Assembly (NCBI GenBank): GCA_023213395.1
Contig: CM041465.1
Coordinates: forward strand, 75,523,741 to 75,587,740
Direction of reading: 5' to 3'
DNA length: 64,000 nucleotides
DNA from: Cycas panzhihuaensis
Taxonomy: Eukaryota; Cycadophyta
The notes beneath the pieces are model-generated. The model saw only the letters and a program-made list of their open reading frames with translations. It ran no database searches and was not told the origin of the DNA. A program made the position numbers and the translations under genes. Shown here piece by piece: positions 47,443-58,584 of this stretch (position 1 is its first letter; each line of letters starts with the position of its first letter).

Positions 47443-48401
47443 TCAGCCCTCCGGTCCACCAGCAGCAGCAGCAGTCTTCTTCCCTGAATAAGAGGGGTTT
47501 CAAAACAAACGTTGTAATTGCCAAAATTTTCTCACCTGTCCAACAAGTAAAGAACACAGAGGCTTAATTAAGGTTCTGTTAACACAGCAAGTGTACCTTT
47601 GGTCTGATTTACGGTTGTAGCCATAACGGCAGAGAACTCGTTTGCGAGGACAGTGCCAGACCCAGACCCAGCAGCAGCCGCATCGGCTTTCAAAGCTTGG
47701 CAATGGCCCGCCATTAGGTTACACCGCGCACTGCTTTCGCGGGGTTCATGCTGCATACCCCACCTCAGTTTCGGAATTGAAATTAGGGTGAAGGCAAGGC
47801 ACATCCGCATCACAATGTACATTGCACGAATTCAAGACGTATCCCCCGGGCAACGGTTGCAGAAAGCCATCTCCTGTTTTATCCGTTCCGACGGACTTTT
47901 TGTATGGATAGACACCCAATTCTCCATCGATCCGGCACCGGAAATCGGCAAGCAAACACTTCAATCTCGCGATCTCGGCTTCAAAGGCCGCCTGACCCTG
48001 CAACCGCCTCATCAACTGCTGGTTGAGAGCGGTCAAATGCAACACCTCCTCCTCCAAGCAAGCAGTGCGAGCCTTCTTCTTTTCCCTGTATTTCTGACAG
48101 CCTCTGTTTCCCGCCGGCTGCTTCTTCGGCTTCGAAGAGCTATTTTGCGGTGACTCGGCGGTGTCCGCAAATTTCTCTTCATCAGGAGCCGCTACAATCT
48201 TTGTATGGGTGTGGAAACAGGTATGAGTGTGCACATTATCGGGGCCGGGAGGGTTGCAGGTGTGGGTGTGAGTACAGGCATGAGTGTCCTTGAGGATCTC
48301 CTCAAAAAAGCTCTCCATGGAAGAGCTACTGGGAAGATTATCCGCCATATTTGTATCTGAAAATACCTCATGATTCGAGAAATCAATTCCCCGTCATCCA
48401 T
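47443..48401 (-). CDS. bZIP19-like: Group F bZIP transcription factor (zinc-deficiency type), with indels
   Basis: A plant transcription factor related to Arabidopsis bZIP19/bZIP23, which switch on zinc uptake genes when zinc is low. The family mark is the Cys/His-rich zinc-sensing motif, here ACTHTHTCNPPGPDN and HTHTCFHTHTK (about 48165-48285). A basic region (NRGCQKYREKKKA) and leucine zipper (L-x6-L-x6-L, then Q, I, L heptads) follow. Exons: 48401-47597 and 47483-47443; the 113-bp GT-AG intron precedes a last exon ending KKTAAAAGGPEG. I chose the ATG at 48401 (MDDGEL) because the family opens this way. As written the frame breaks near 48383 and 47758-47761, and the basic region is one residue short. 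The longest uninterrupted frame, 48348-47746, encodes 200 residues. Pseudogene or assembly error are both possible. Confidence 0.85.
47484..47596 (-). other. Intron of the bZIP gene (113 bp)
   Basis: Donor AAAG|GTACAC (boundary 47597/47596) and acceptor TTATTCAG|GGAAG (boundary 47484/47483). Splicing joins codons without a shift and adds a basic, Ala-rich C-terminus like that of F-group bZIPs. Confidence 0.7.
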
Positions 48402-50383
48402 TCCGAGTCCAACCTCTTTTAAGTAGAGTGCTGCAATAGCGAGCTACAAGCTGGGGCGTAAGCACGCAGTTTTCTGACCATTTAACCCCAAATCTTCCGA
48501 TCCCAACCATACACGCGTCAAACCCTAATATGTCTTATCAAAATGTTCATCATAACGATCCCAAATCGGAGGAAAAATCCAGACTTGACCGTGCGGTTCG
48601 AGTATCGAAACAAATTCTATTTTCGCCGACGGTCCAGCAGCTCCAGGTAGCTGCTATGCTCTGTTCGCATAACAAACAAAACTCCACATCCTTTTTTCTT
48701 TTTTTAAAATTTGTCCAAGCTACCAAACACTAGATATGATGTCGTCCATTCCTCTGATGGGAGCCTTGGTGAACTACCCAAAGTGTCACGACTCTGATAC
48801 CTGCAGATTTTAATTATTCTGCTTTCGACAACTTGGATTGACGACGATTATGACAAGGGGTAAAATATAACCTGCTAATAATAAGCGGAAGTAGCCATTC
48901 TTTTGGAAAACACAATTAAGCAATAGCCAACATAGATGGTTTCAGTAGTTATTTTTAAGAACCCTATGTTGACATCCGGATGCCAACTAGCAGCCCGCTA
49001 TTATGGTCCCTTTTTTGGGTCAATTTTGTCATGTTCGTTCTTGATACTTGGGGCAGAGGACATAACGACGACACCTGTTGGTCTCACTACGATCTCATGT
49101 GATTACCATAAAATTTAAAGCTCCTACGGTTTTACTAGGGCTAGTCATAAGGCACACACCCCATAGAGGCACTTGGGTTGTGCGCATGTGTGTTGTGGGA
49201 CCCAAAACTTGTGGGTTTCTATTCCCACATGGAAATAAGGACCTCTATATCTTGATGAATTTACACTTTAATTGAAGTCTTTTATGAGTATTTGCTTATT
49301 AATTATTAACAATTATTGTCAAAATTTAGAAGTCCATTTTACCGCTTATAAAGTCATTCAACTTGCATAAAGAATGCAAGCCCTTGTATTATAAATGGAT
49401 GTGCTTTGGTAACAGAGAGAATCTTACTCTCTCACCTTAAAACACTCAAGCCCTCCCCAATTCTCCTCCATAATGTAAGTTTGCTTTTTATGGTCATGCA
49501 CTAGCTTTGACTCTCTTTTTCACTAGCATAACTCTTTATTTATCCATCGCAAAACATTCTCTCCTCTAAGAATGTCCTTTGTGTACCCCATAGGATTTAA
49601 TCATCACATGTTTTCTCCTAGATTACGAAACAAAACGGTGAAAACAATCTACTCAAAATATATTAATAAATAAGAAGTGATAAAGACTACCATATATTAA
49701 GATTAACTCAATAATAGATTAATACTAAATAATAACTCTTATGGATGCTCCTCAAAGCCCACTATAATTAACTAAAATAATTCTAGTTCTTTTTTTAAAA
49801 GGCAACCTCTTAAACAACACAATTCTTCTAGAAGAAGAAGGCAAAAGAAGGTAGAAATTTGATATATATATATAAATGAAAGATTTTGGGCAATTATAGT
49901 CATATATCTTTTAAGATGACCCTTAACTCTTCATTGCACTAGCTTTCTATTCATCTCCATGACCTTTCATGTAGCTTTTTGCCTTAACTCCCTCACTTCA
50001 CTAAGTGCCTCTTTATATATTGTAATCTTTTATATGGTCTTATGTGGATGATGTAAGGAGAATTGAAGTTGGATATGGAGTTATACAAAGGCTTCCTAAT
50101 AAGTCTCCTCTCTTCGTGATGATTCAACCTTACAACATCTAAATATGTAGATATTATTATTAAAACATATTGACTTTTCCATTGCCATTTTCTCTCTTGA
50201 TATAGTTCTTCGCTTCATCATCAGTACTTTGAAGATTTATTTTTATTTATGAGGTTTTATGTATTAATGTTTATGATTGCTTCTGGCCCAAAACCTTCTT
50301 TCCCTTTATCATCTAATTCATATAGGTTTGACTATATATGGACCCCACTCTAATTTCCTTCTTTAGAAAGATATATAAAACAT
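48402..50383. other. Upstream flank of the bZIP gene; no other gene
   Basis: 5' UTR and promoter presumably lie just right of 48401; I see no clear TATA box or zinc-deficiency element. From about 49070 to 49480 the sequence has an LTR-like look (TATTATAAATGG near 49388), but no partner copy or primer site was found. Confidence 0.45.
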
Positions 50384-50883
50384 NNNNNNNNNNNNNNNNN
50401 NNNNNNNNNNNNNNNNNNNNNNNNNNNNNNNNNNNNNNNNNNNNNNNNNNNNNNNNNNNNNNNNNNNNNNNNNNNNNNNNNNNNNNNNNNNNNNNNNNNN
50501 NNNNNNNNNNNNNNNNNNNNNNNNNNNNNNNNNNNNNNNNNNNNNNNNNNNNNNNNNNNNNNNNNNNNNNNNNNNNNNNNNNNNNNNNNNNNNNNNNNNN
50601 NNNNNNNNNNNNNNNNNNNNNNNNNNNNNNNNNNNNNNNNNNNNNNNNNNNNNNNNNNNNNNNNNNNNNNNNNNNNNNNNNNNNNNNNNNNNNNNNNNNN
50701 NNNNNNNNNNNNNNNNNNNNNNNNNNNNNNNNNNNNNNNNNNNNNNNNNNNNNNNNNNNNNNNNNNNNNNNNNNNNNNNNNNNNNNNNNNNNNNNNNNNN
50801 NNNNNNNNNNNNNNNNNNNNNNNNNNNNNNNNNNNNNNNNNNNNNNNNNNNNNNNNNNNNNNNNNNNNNNNNNNNNNNNNNNN
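50384..50883. other. Assembly gap, 500 N
   Basis: Exactly 500 unknown bases, a conventional placeholder. Open frames across it are meaningless. Confidence 0.99.
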
Positions 50884-52564
50884 TCAAACCTCATTGAGTT
50901 ATGTTGAAAAACCTTTAAATTGTAACCAATGTTCCATGAAACGTAATCGATGGTCGTAGCCTTCCAATTTATCCTCTCTTTTAGAAATATGGCCATATTT
51001 CTTTTTGCAAGTCTGTTTTTATCTTCTAGTATAAAGTTTAGAGGATGAGATTCTTCTAGGTTCCCTGCCAGGGTAGTATTGTATTCAACTCATTAAGATT
51101 TCCCTTTATCTCATTTTTGCTTGGGGGGTTGACTAAGAGCGAATTTGGGGGAATTGATTCTCAGGGGGCTGAGGTATGGGATGGATTTCATCTTGGTTGT
51201 TTGTCCCAAGGCGAGGGGTAAGACATGGAATTTTAAATCCAGGTCGAGGGAAGATTGGCACATATCTCCCGGATCAACCTTGGGGATATAGGGGTTGGGA
51301 ATGGGGTAGGGGTGGGGAGTTGGGATAGGGAAGGAATGGAAGGTAGGATTTTTGGTACATGTATTTTCTATCTATCTCAAATTCTATTTTTACTTGGGAA
51401 ATTCATTACTTAAAGATTCATTATTCCAAATGGGACCCATATAATCTAATTTATTATTAATTAAGGAACATATGGATAACAAATTACAATGATATGAGGG
51501 GGGTTGCACTTTGTATGAATTATTCATCTACAATAGTTGATCATGTTTATCGCACCTCCTTCCATCCGATGGTGTCTCCGATGGTAACTCTCCATAGAAG
51601 TTTGGCTCGTGATTCTTAAAGATTGTTCATATTCACATTCTCCTCCATTGTGTGATATAAATTGACTTCATCAAAAGTTGAAGATGTTTATCATGTGGCT
51701 ATTGTTGTCTGTCGGATGCATTATCTTGGAACCACTTCCACCTACCCAGTTGTTGACTCAATATCCTGGCCCTCATTGAGATATTTACTTGTCAAGGTTT
51801 ACACCGTAGTCTACAGGTGTGCTTATGGTCAATGTGTAACACATTAATGTACTCATATCATGTCCTCGTAGGTCCCGCAATATTGATCACAAACACAATA
51901 TAGTATCTTGCATTCATCATTACATACATACACACATAAGTTCCTCGTAACTTCCTTAATTCCATTAAGCAATAATCAATGTTTACATAACTTTTCTATC
52001 ATATAACATCATCCTATTAATGCATATCTACTTGGCTTCTACGGTTACTCATACCGTGATTAGGGCCCGTGAGATCAACGAACTTAGCTCACACACCTTG
52101 AGAACATGACATAGGAATGAATAACTCCAACTCTCACACCGGTTTGGTTGATTGGACAGTTTTAAATAGGCGTGTGTCCTGTTAAGGAATGGTTGCGACT
52201 GAGTCGATTGTCCTTTTTACGTAATGCATGCCTCTTCATAACTAATCCTGAATTAAACCAATATGATGCTTAATCGATCCACACATGCATACATATGGTT
52301 TGATCCATGTAGCTCCTTCCTGCCTTGTTTGTTTTGCAATAATTCCCTGTGCGTTCCTTGATTGTGCTGCATGCGTTCTGTGCCTGTAGTGCATTCTTGT
52401 GACATAATGCATAGTGTTATGTCTTCTCTGCTCATTGTTTTCACGTCCGTACTTCATCCCAAATACTTACTGAACAATTCTCCTGCATTTATTAGCCATA
52501 TTAAACCACAATTGACCATACGTTCCTACCTTTGGGCACACAGGTGTTGATTTTGACTATAACA
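50884..52564 (-). mobile_element. Element D, inverted copy (5' LTR and gag start)
   Basis: The 5' LTR is at 51751-52564 (about 814 bp, slightly longer than its counterpart owing to small insertions). The gag-like frame at about 50884-51480 is more broken by indels than the left copy. Ends at the gap, so pol-side parts are missing. Confidence 0.88.
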
Positions 52565-55500
52565 ACACCAATTGGCCCAACACTGTCCATTAGCTCCATA
52601 ACCATGTGTTCTCTTCAATTTGGCATCATTCTCTTCATAACGCCATGTGTTGCATGTCAAGTCTTACACACGCATAGTTGTACATAGAAACAGTCAAGCA
52701 AATATACATACATTTACAACATTGTACACAATATTCCACATAACTCAATAATTCATTAAACAATGGTTGTAGTACAATGCTTAAGCTATCTTTAGTACAA
52801 TTCCCAGGCTACCTTTATTTTGGGTATGCTTGACTAAATTGCCTCTCACCAAAAGTAGGTATGAAATGACCTATTTATGTCCTAGATTGGGTGCCCCGAT
52901 ACAAATGGCATAACCTTTTACTCACGTGTTTTGACTTTACATAATAAATGACATTATTACATAACATGGCCTTAACAAAATGTGATGTTTTGTTAATTCA
53001 TACATCCATATGGTCATGTAGTATGAATTCTATCGTAGTTGTGTAATTTTTTGTTAGTTGTTTGACTTGTGTCAATCATTCCTTTCTAATCGCTCCAACA
53101 TTCTTGTTTATCACTAATGTTCGTTGTTCTACTAGCCATTTTGACATTCTTTGAGATGAATCGCTTTGTTGCAACCTGCTCCTCGATGGTTGTTGTTGCA
53201 ATTGTTCCAGTCATTTCCTATGTAGATTTGTTTTTTGTTTTGCCATTTCACTTGTTTGAGCTATCCTCAAGTCGTTCCTATCTGCTCCAAGTGCCCAAAT
53301 GCCTAAATCTAGCACATACGTCTAGTCAGTTTGCAAAATGGTTGAGTATCCTTGCTAAACTCCCAAAATGTGTCCATGGTTGCCAAAATGTGAAAAAGTT
53401 TGTTTTTCTCTTTGGAGTTACTCTCCTCCTCGCTTTTTGGGTTGCTCTTATAGCTTAACAATTGTGCTTGCTTAGTTGCCAGTTCACCTTATAACTGTTG
53501 AACGTGTTGGCCCATTTCTTCATCACGTTTTGCATTTCCACTACTTTGGTACCTACTTCACCTTTTGATATTTGTGTTTTTTTTCTAATTTTTTAATTAT
53601 CTCATATGACCTTGTTATTTCTTCATAACCTTTCTACCGACTTAATTGACTATATTGACCTTGAAATTGATCCAATAAATTTTGCATCGATTAGAATTTA
53701 TTGCCCGTATTTCCCTTGCCTAAGATGTTCCTTCGCTGGTCTTGATGGATTGGTGCCTATTATGGAAAGGGTGTACATACCAATGCTTGTTTTAACCTAA
53801 TTGTTGAGACTTCTCTTCCTCCCAAAGATCATAGCCTTTTGCTTTCTTCTTGCTATCTACTTAGGCCTATGGTTATGTTGCATCCTTATGGAGCTAACTT
53901 ACTATCATTCTTATCACGCCAATAGATGCCTCTTGACTAACTTACTATCGTTCTTGTACTGCCAATAGATGCCTCTTGATATCATTTAGCATGCATTTAC
54001 GTGGAGATATCTAAATTCACTATTTCATTAATCACAAATTATCCATAATGTATGGTGGCTCCATTGAGGAACGATACACCCAATAATAGGGATGGGTGTT
54101 TGAATATTTGTTTTGGTCCTCAAAGCTATTACAACTATTGTTTACATATATGTGCCCAAAACTCACTCTAGATGAGTGCATTGCCCTGTTACACTTGTTG
54201 TAGTACTGGAAGCGTCCTCACATGGCAACACGTGAACTTTTTCTTCCCTATGAACCTCATCATGAATGTTTTACCTATCCAATGTAACATTCCATCCATT
54301 CGGTCTTCGGTTTTGATTCTCTTAGAATATAATTATGCCCATAGTCTACACAATGCCTAGGCAATAACTTCCAAATTTGCATCACTCCATTTGCGACACC
54401 ACAACATTTCTGTAGTTTTGGGTAACCTTGTTAACTTCCAAATAAGATTGGTAGGTATCTCGAATTTGTCCTTGTTTTGGGGCCCTAGCCTTATAATGGT
54501 TTGCATTGTTTCCTTATGCCAATACAATAGCAAGAGTTGTACATACTTGCTCCACCCTATTCTAATAATCACTGATTTAAATTTATCTAACATCTAATTG
54601 GATTTTCTCCTCAGCTTTGGTAGATATGTCTCCTTGACGTCAATTGGCATTTAACCCTAATTTCTACACTATTGGAATGGGAGGGCAAGAAAAATCCTAT
54701 GGAATGCTTTCAACAAAGTGTAGCACTTTAGTCTCTTACTTAAGAATGTTGTAATGAGTGGATACTGCTTAATCTCTATCGGAATATTGAAAAATGTTGT
54801 GGTAGGATGGAACACTATTCAATGCTTACTATATGCTTGTGGAACACTTGTTGTGGGATGCTTGTTGCTTCAACCATTTGTGAGGAACTATTTGAAAAAT
54901 TTGCTTTTCGCAAGGGCATCAATATTCTCTCTTGGATGCATGCAAATGTTGCAAAACTTTAAACCCTAGTGCTTGTGGTGTCTTCATTCCTTCTCTACTC
55001 AATTTTCTAGAAAAACAAATCAATTTTTGCTTCTATACTCAATTATTTATTTTCATTCATTGTAGTATTCTACGGGCTATTCCCCACTAGAGTGGTTTAG
55101 GAGTAGTCCCTTTATGTTCAATCTTTGAAATGGTCACTTTCATTCAAAATATTTTCTTCATTTCCCTTTTTTGGGGGGGAACAATGAGCAATTGCTTCAC
55201 CATTTGGAATAGTGACTTTGAATCTTGGAATGGTGGCTTGAAATTATTGGAATGGTGGCTAAGCACATTGGAACAATGACCTAAGTGATCTTCTTTAGCT
55301 CATTTGGCTTTATTATGTCATACTTTCCACCATCACTTGCTTAATCTATCGATTATTTATTTGATAAGAGTTATGGTCAATTTTTATGTTTTTAAAATTT
55401 TTAAATATTTTCTATTTATGCATCAAGAATTCTTGATACCAAGACAACTTTAGTTTTCCTTGACTTGAGCAACATGTTATAGTAAACCCGATAGTTGTTT

Positions 55501-55784
55501 GTGCCACAAATGGTTCCCTACCTTAATTGTTGTAGGATTTTAGTCTATTGCCTTTGACCATGTTGGGCAACAATTGCCCTCCTAGTTCCCTCAATTGTAT
55601 AGAGCCATTCTTATAAACTCCTTTAATCATGTAGGGCCATTTGCAATGCGTCCTTAACTCTCCTTGATGCATTCACAATTTACCATTTAATAGCTATATT
55701 AAGTCCCCAATTTTAAATTGTAGTGCCTTGACATGGTTTTTGTGCTATGCCTTCTTTTGTCTTTTTCTTGCTATGGTTTATTTT
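52565..55784 (-). mobile_element. Element E right part, inverted copy
   Basis: Mirrors 35625-38849: LTR-like end, extra frame (best open stretch 54593-54357, reading MLDKFKSVIIRIGWSKYVQL as in the left copy) and integrase C-terminus at about 55520-55784. Confidence 0.8.
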
Positions 55785-55800
55785 GTTGTTTCATTCTCGT

Positions 55801-58041
55801 TTTTTTTTGGTAAGGTTTAAATAAATGTGGGGATTTAAAAGGAGGCCCCAACCCCTTTACAAAATCTGCCCAGTTGGCCACTTAGATCTATCGTGACAAG
55901 CCCACGACCTAGCTTCAAATAACTAATCCTAAACAAACTACTAGACCAACCCTGCCACGACAAGCCCAGTGGCTAGCTAAACAAATCAAGACTGCCTATC
56001 TGCCACAACAAGCCCAATGGCTAGCTAAACAAATCAAGACTGCCTATTTGCCATGACAAGCCCAGTGGCTAGCTCAAGAGACCTACAAGACTTGGTACCC
56101 TCCAAATCTTTCCTAACCAGATCCATAATCTCTCAAGTATCAAATCCCTCCAAGCCTCATTTCTTTAAAATTGGATCCCCAGCTTAGCTAGACTATTCGC
56201 CACCCCATTTCCTTCCTTATGTATGCCTTACCGAACATTTGCTCTCCTATGGGAGACTCTCTCGCATCATTTATCATAGCTCAACCTCCAATCAATCGCT
56301 TCCTCTAATTAATTTTATCGCATTCAACAAATCCCCTTCCAAAATCACTTTATCATGCCCCTCCAAGGATATCATTTACATGGCTTTATACATCACTTCC
56401 AACTTAGCACAATGATTAGTTTGAGACCCATAATATTCAACAAAGGCCCAAATCGCCTTCCCTTCAGCATTTCTGTAGACCCCACCACCCCTTGCTTCAC
56501 CAGGGTTGCCTTTTGCCATACCATCAAAGTTAATTTTGATCCAACTCTCAGGAGGGGGATGCCATCTACTTTGCCTTTTTGGTTTCATGTTCATCTTGCA
56601 CCCCGATACCCCACTCCTCCAGGATCTTCCTTTCCTCAAAGGGTATAAAGTTTTCTTCCTCTTCCTTCAATGCCTCTTTTAGAGTTGTGAAAGTTAACCC
56701 AAAAAACTTAGATCCATCCATATGGTTCTCTTGAAAGATTCTCCTATTCCTCTTTTTCTAAAGAGTCCACATCAACATGTAATGATGTTATCCATGTAAA
56801 ACCTTAGAGTTCTCAGATCCGAAGGGACAGCCCATGAGGCGCCTAAATCCTTCATGGTACCAGGATACCTAATCTACTCCAAAGGTGTTCCACAACAACT
56901 TCCACACCTCCTTGGAGTAAGAGCAATGCCAGATATGATCAACTAACGACTCCTCTTTCCAAGACAAGATACATCTGCTCACCATGGAGAATCCTCTTTT
57001 CCTTGGATTATCCAAGGTTAACATTTTATTCTTAAGGCATAACCACCAAAAGATGGCGACCTTAGGATTAGGCCCATTTCAAACTCCCCTAACATCTTGT
57101 TTTCGTATTCCTTTTTGAGATCGAACAAATAGTCGATTTCACCCAATACTCCCCAAGGAGATAGAGGCCAAACTAGGGAGTTTGCCTTGGGGAACTGGGA
57201 TATAGCTTTGGCAAGTTCACACCTAAGGGCCTTAATTTGCTCTTCACCGCTCTTCTGGGGGATATCATCAAAGCGATCAATTCTTTGAATCCTTGCGATC
57301 ATCCAAAGAATCCTTGACTTTCCTACCATATAAATATTCATAAGTATCTTGGACGGACCCAATAACTGGTCTCTTCTTTATTTGGTGTTGTCTGTACCAA
57401 ACATCCCCCCAAAAGTTAATCACCTCCCATCCCTAGACACCATTGAACTCCCCGACGAAACATCTTTCTTGCGTAGGTTAGACTACTCAAGATCGTAGAG
57501 CCTAACTTGCCTGAGAGATCATCATTCAGAGATTGCTTATCCCTAAGGTATTTCTGGGCCACAATTTTACACCACAAGCTTTTTTTCTCCCTGAATAATC
57601 TCAAGCCCAGCTTAGCCACCAAGGCCCTATTAAAGCAAGCAATGTTTTTAACATTTAGGAGGCGACTTTCTCCTGTGCCACTAAGTGAATTCTGTCCTTA
57701 TCCTTTACCCCAAACCATATGAACCTTTTCTAGATAGATTCTAAAACATTTATAACTTTCACAGGGCATTTGAACAACGATATCATATAAGTTGGGATGC
57801 TCAAGAGAGGCCAGCCAAGACTGAAGTTTGCCAGCTTGGCTGAGAAGAACCCCCTTCCAGCCAGCTAGCTTCCTTTGCACCCTATCAATAATCATGTTCC
57901 ACAAATCCTTCTCCATTCTGCCCACAAAGAGCGAAATACCGAGGAAAAGAGTGGGGAGCTTCATGATGGCATTTCAAGAATCTTGCTTATAGCTCTTTGG
58001 GTTTTCTCCATGGTGTTCAGGAAAAATATGTTGCTCTTATT
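55801..58041 (-). mobile_element. LINE 3' part, inverted copy
   Basis: Poly-A end at 55801, with the target duplication complement at 55785-55800. The 48-bp repeats lie near 55895-56100, RNase H at about 56160-56600, zf-RVT at about 56900-57080 and the RT thumb to 58041, where copia C begins. Indels relative to the left copy break the frames differently. Confidence 0.88.
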
Positions 58042-58584
58042 TGTTAAAACATTCATGTACTAAGCATTAAGTCTTGACCATGGACATTAGTATTTTTGTC
58101 ACTTTAGGCCTTTATGCTAAAGTGATCATTTATTTGATTATAAAATTGTCTTTTGTCTTTTGTGGCCTTTTCACATGTACTTAGTGGAAAGTCAACTTTG
58201 GATGGCTCCATTTATCACCATTCTTATCTTTGAGAAAAGTAGAGTTCTAATCATACTTGTTTTGTATTCTTGATCAATGACATGTATCTAGATCTTGATC
58301 ATTGAATCTCCTTTATAAGGAGTCTTACTTTCCTTATTTTGTATCATCAAGGTATTATAGTCAGTGTTATGCTACTGTAGCTTCTCTTGTAGGAAGAGGT
58401 GTAGATCAATTCTTCTCCCTACTTTGTTTGCATAATAGGTTGAGTGGTAGAGGAATCTCCTCCCTATTATCTTGATGTTATGTACTCTTCATTTCCATTA
58501 ATCTAAAGCTTTGTCCTTCATGTTATGATGTTCTATCCTGTTCCCTCAACAGATCCTAACACCTGTGTCATTTCATTGTTTTCA
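58042..58584 (+). repeat. 5' LTR of element C, inverted copy
   Basis: TGTTAAAACATTC to TTTTCA; reverse complement of 32785-33327 with few differences. Confidence 0.92.

Noticed and set aside
47653-48153. 166-codon + strand open frame
   Set aside because: Antisense shadow of the bZIP exon, kept open by the composition of that exon.
48787-48802. ACTCTGATACC-like primer-site match upstream of the bZIP gene
   Set aside because: A short match without a recognisable LTR beside it; may be coincidence.
49070-49480. LTR-like segment with a TATA box
   Set aside because: No second copy, primer site or polypurine tract in the window.
50313-50996. Open frames across the gap
   Set aside because: They consist of unknown bases.
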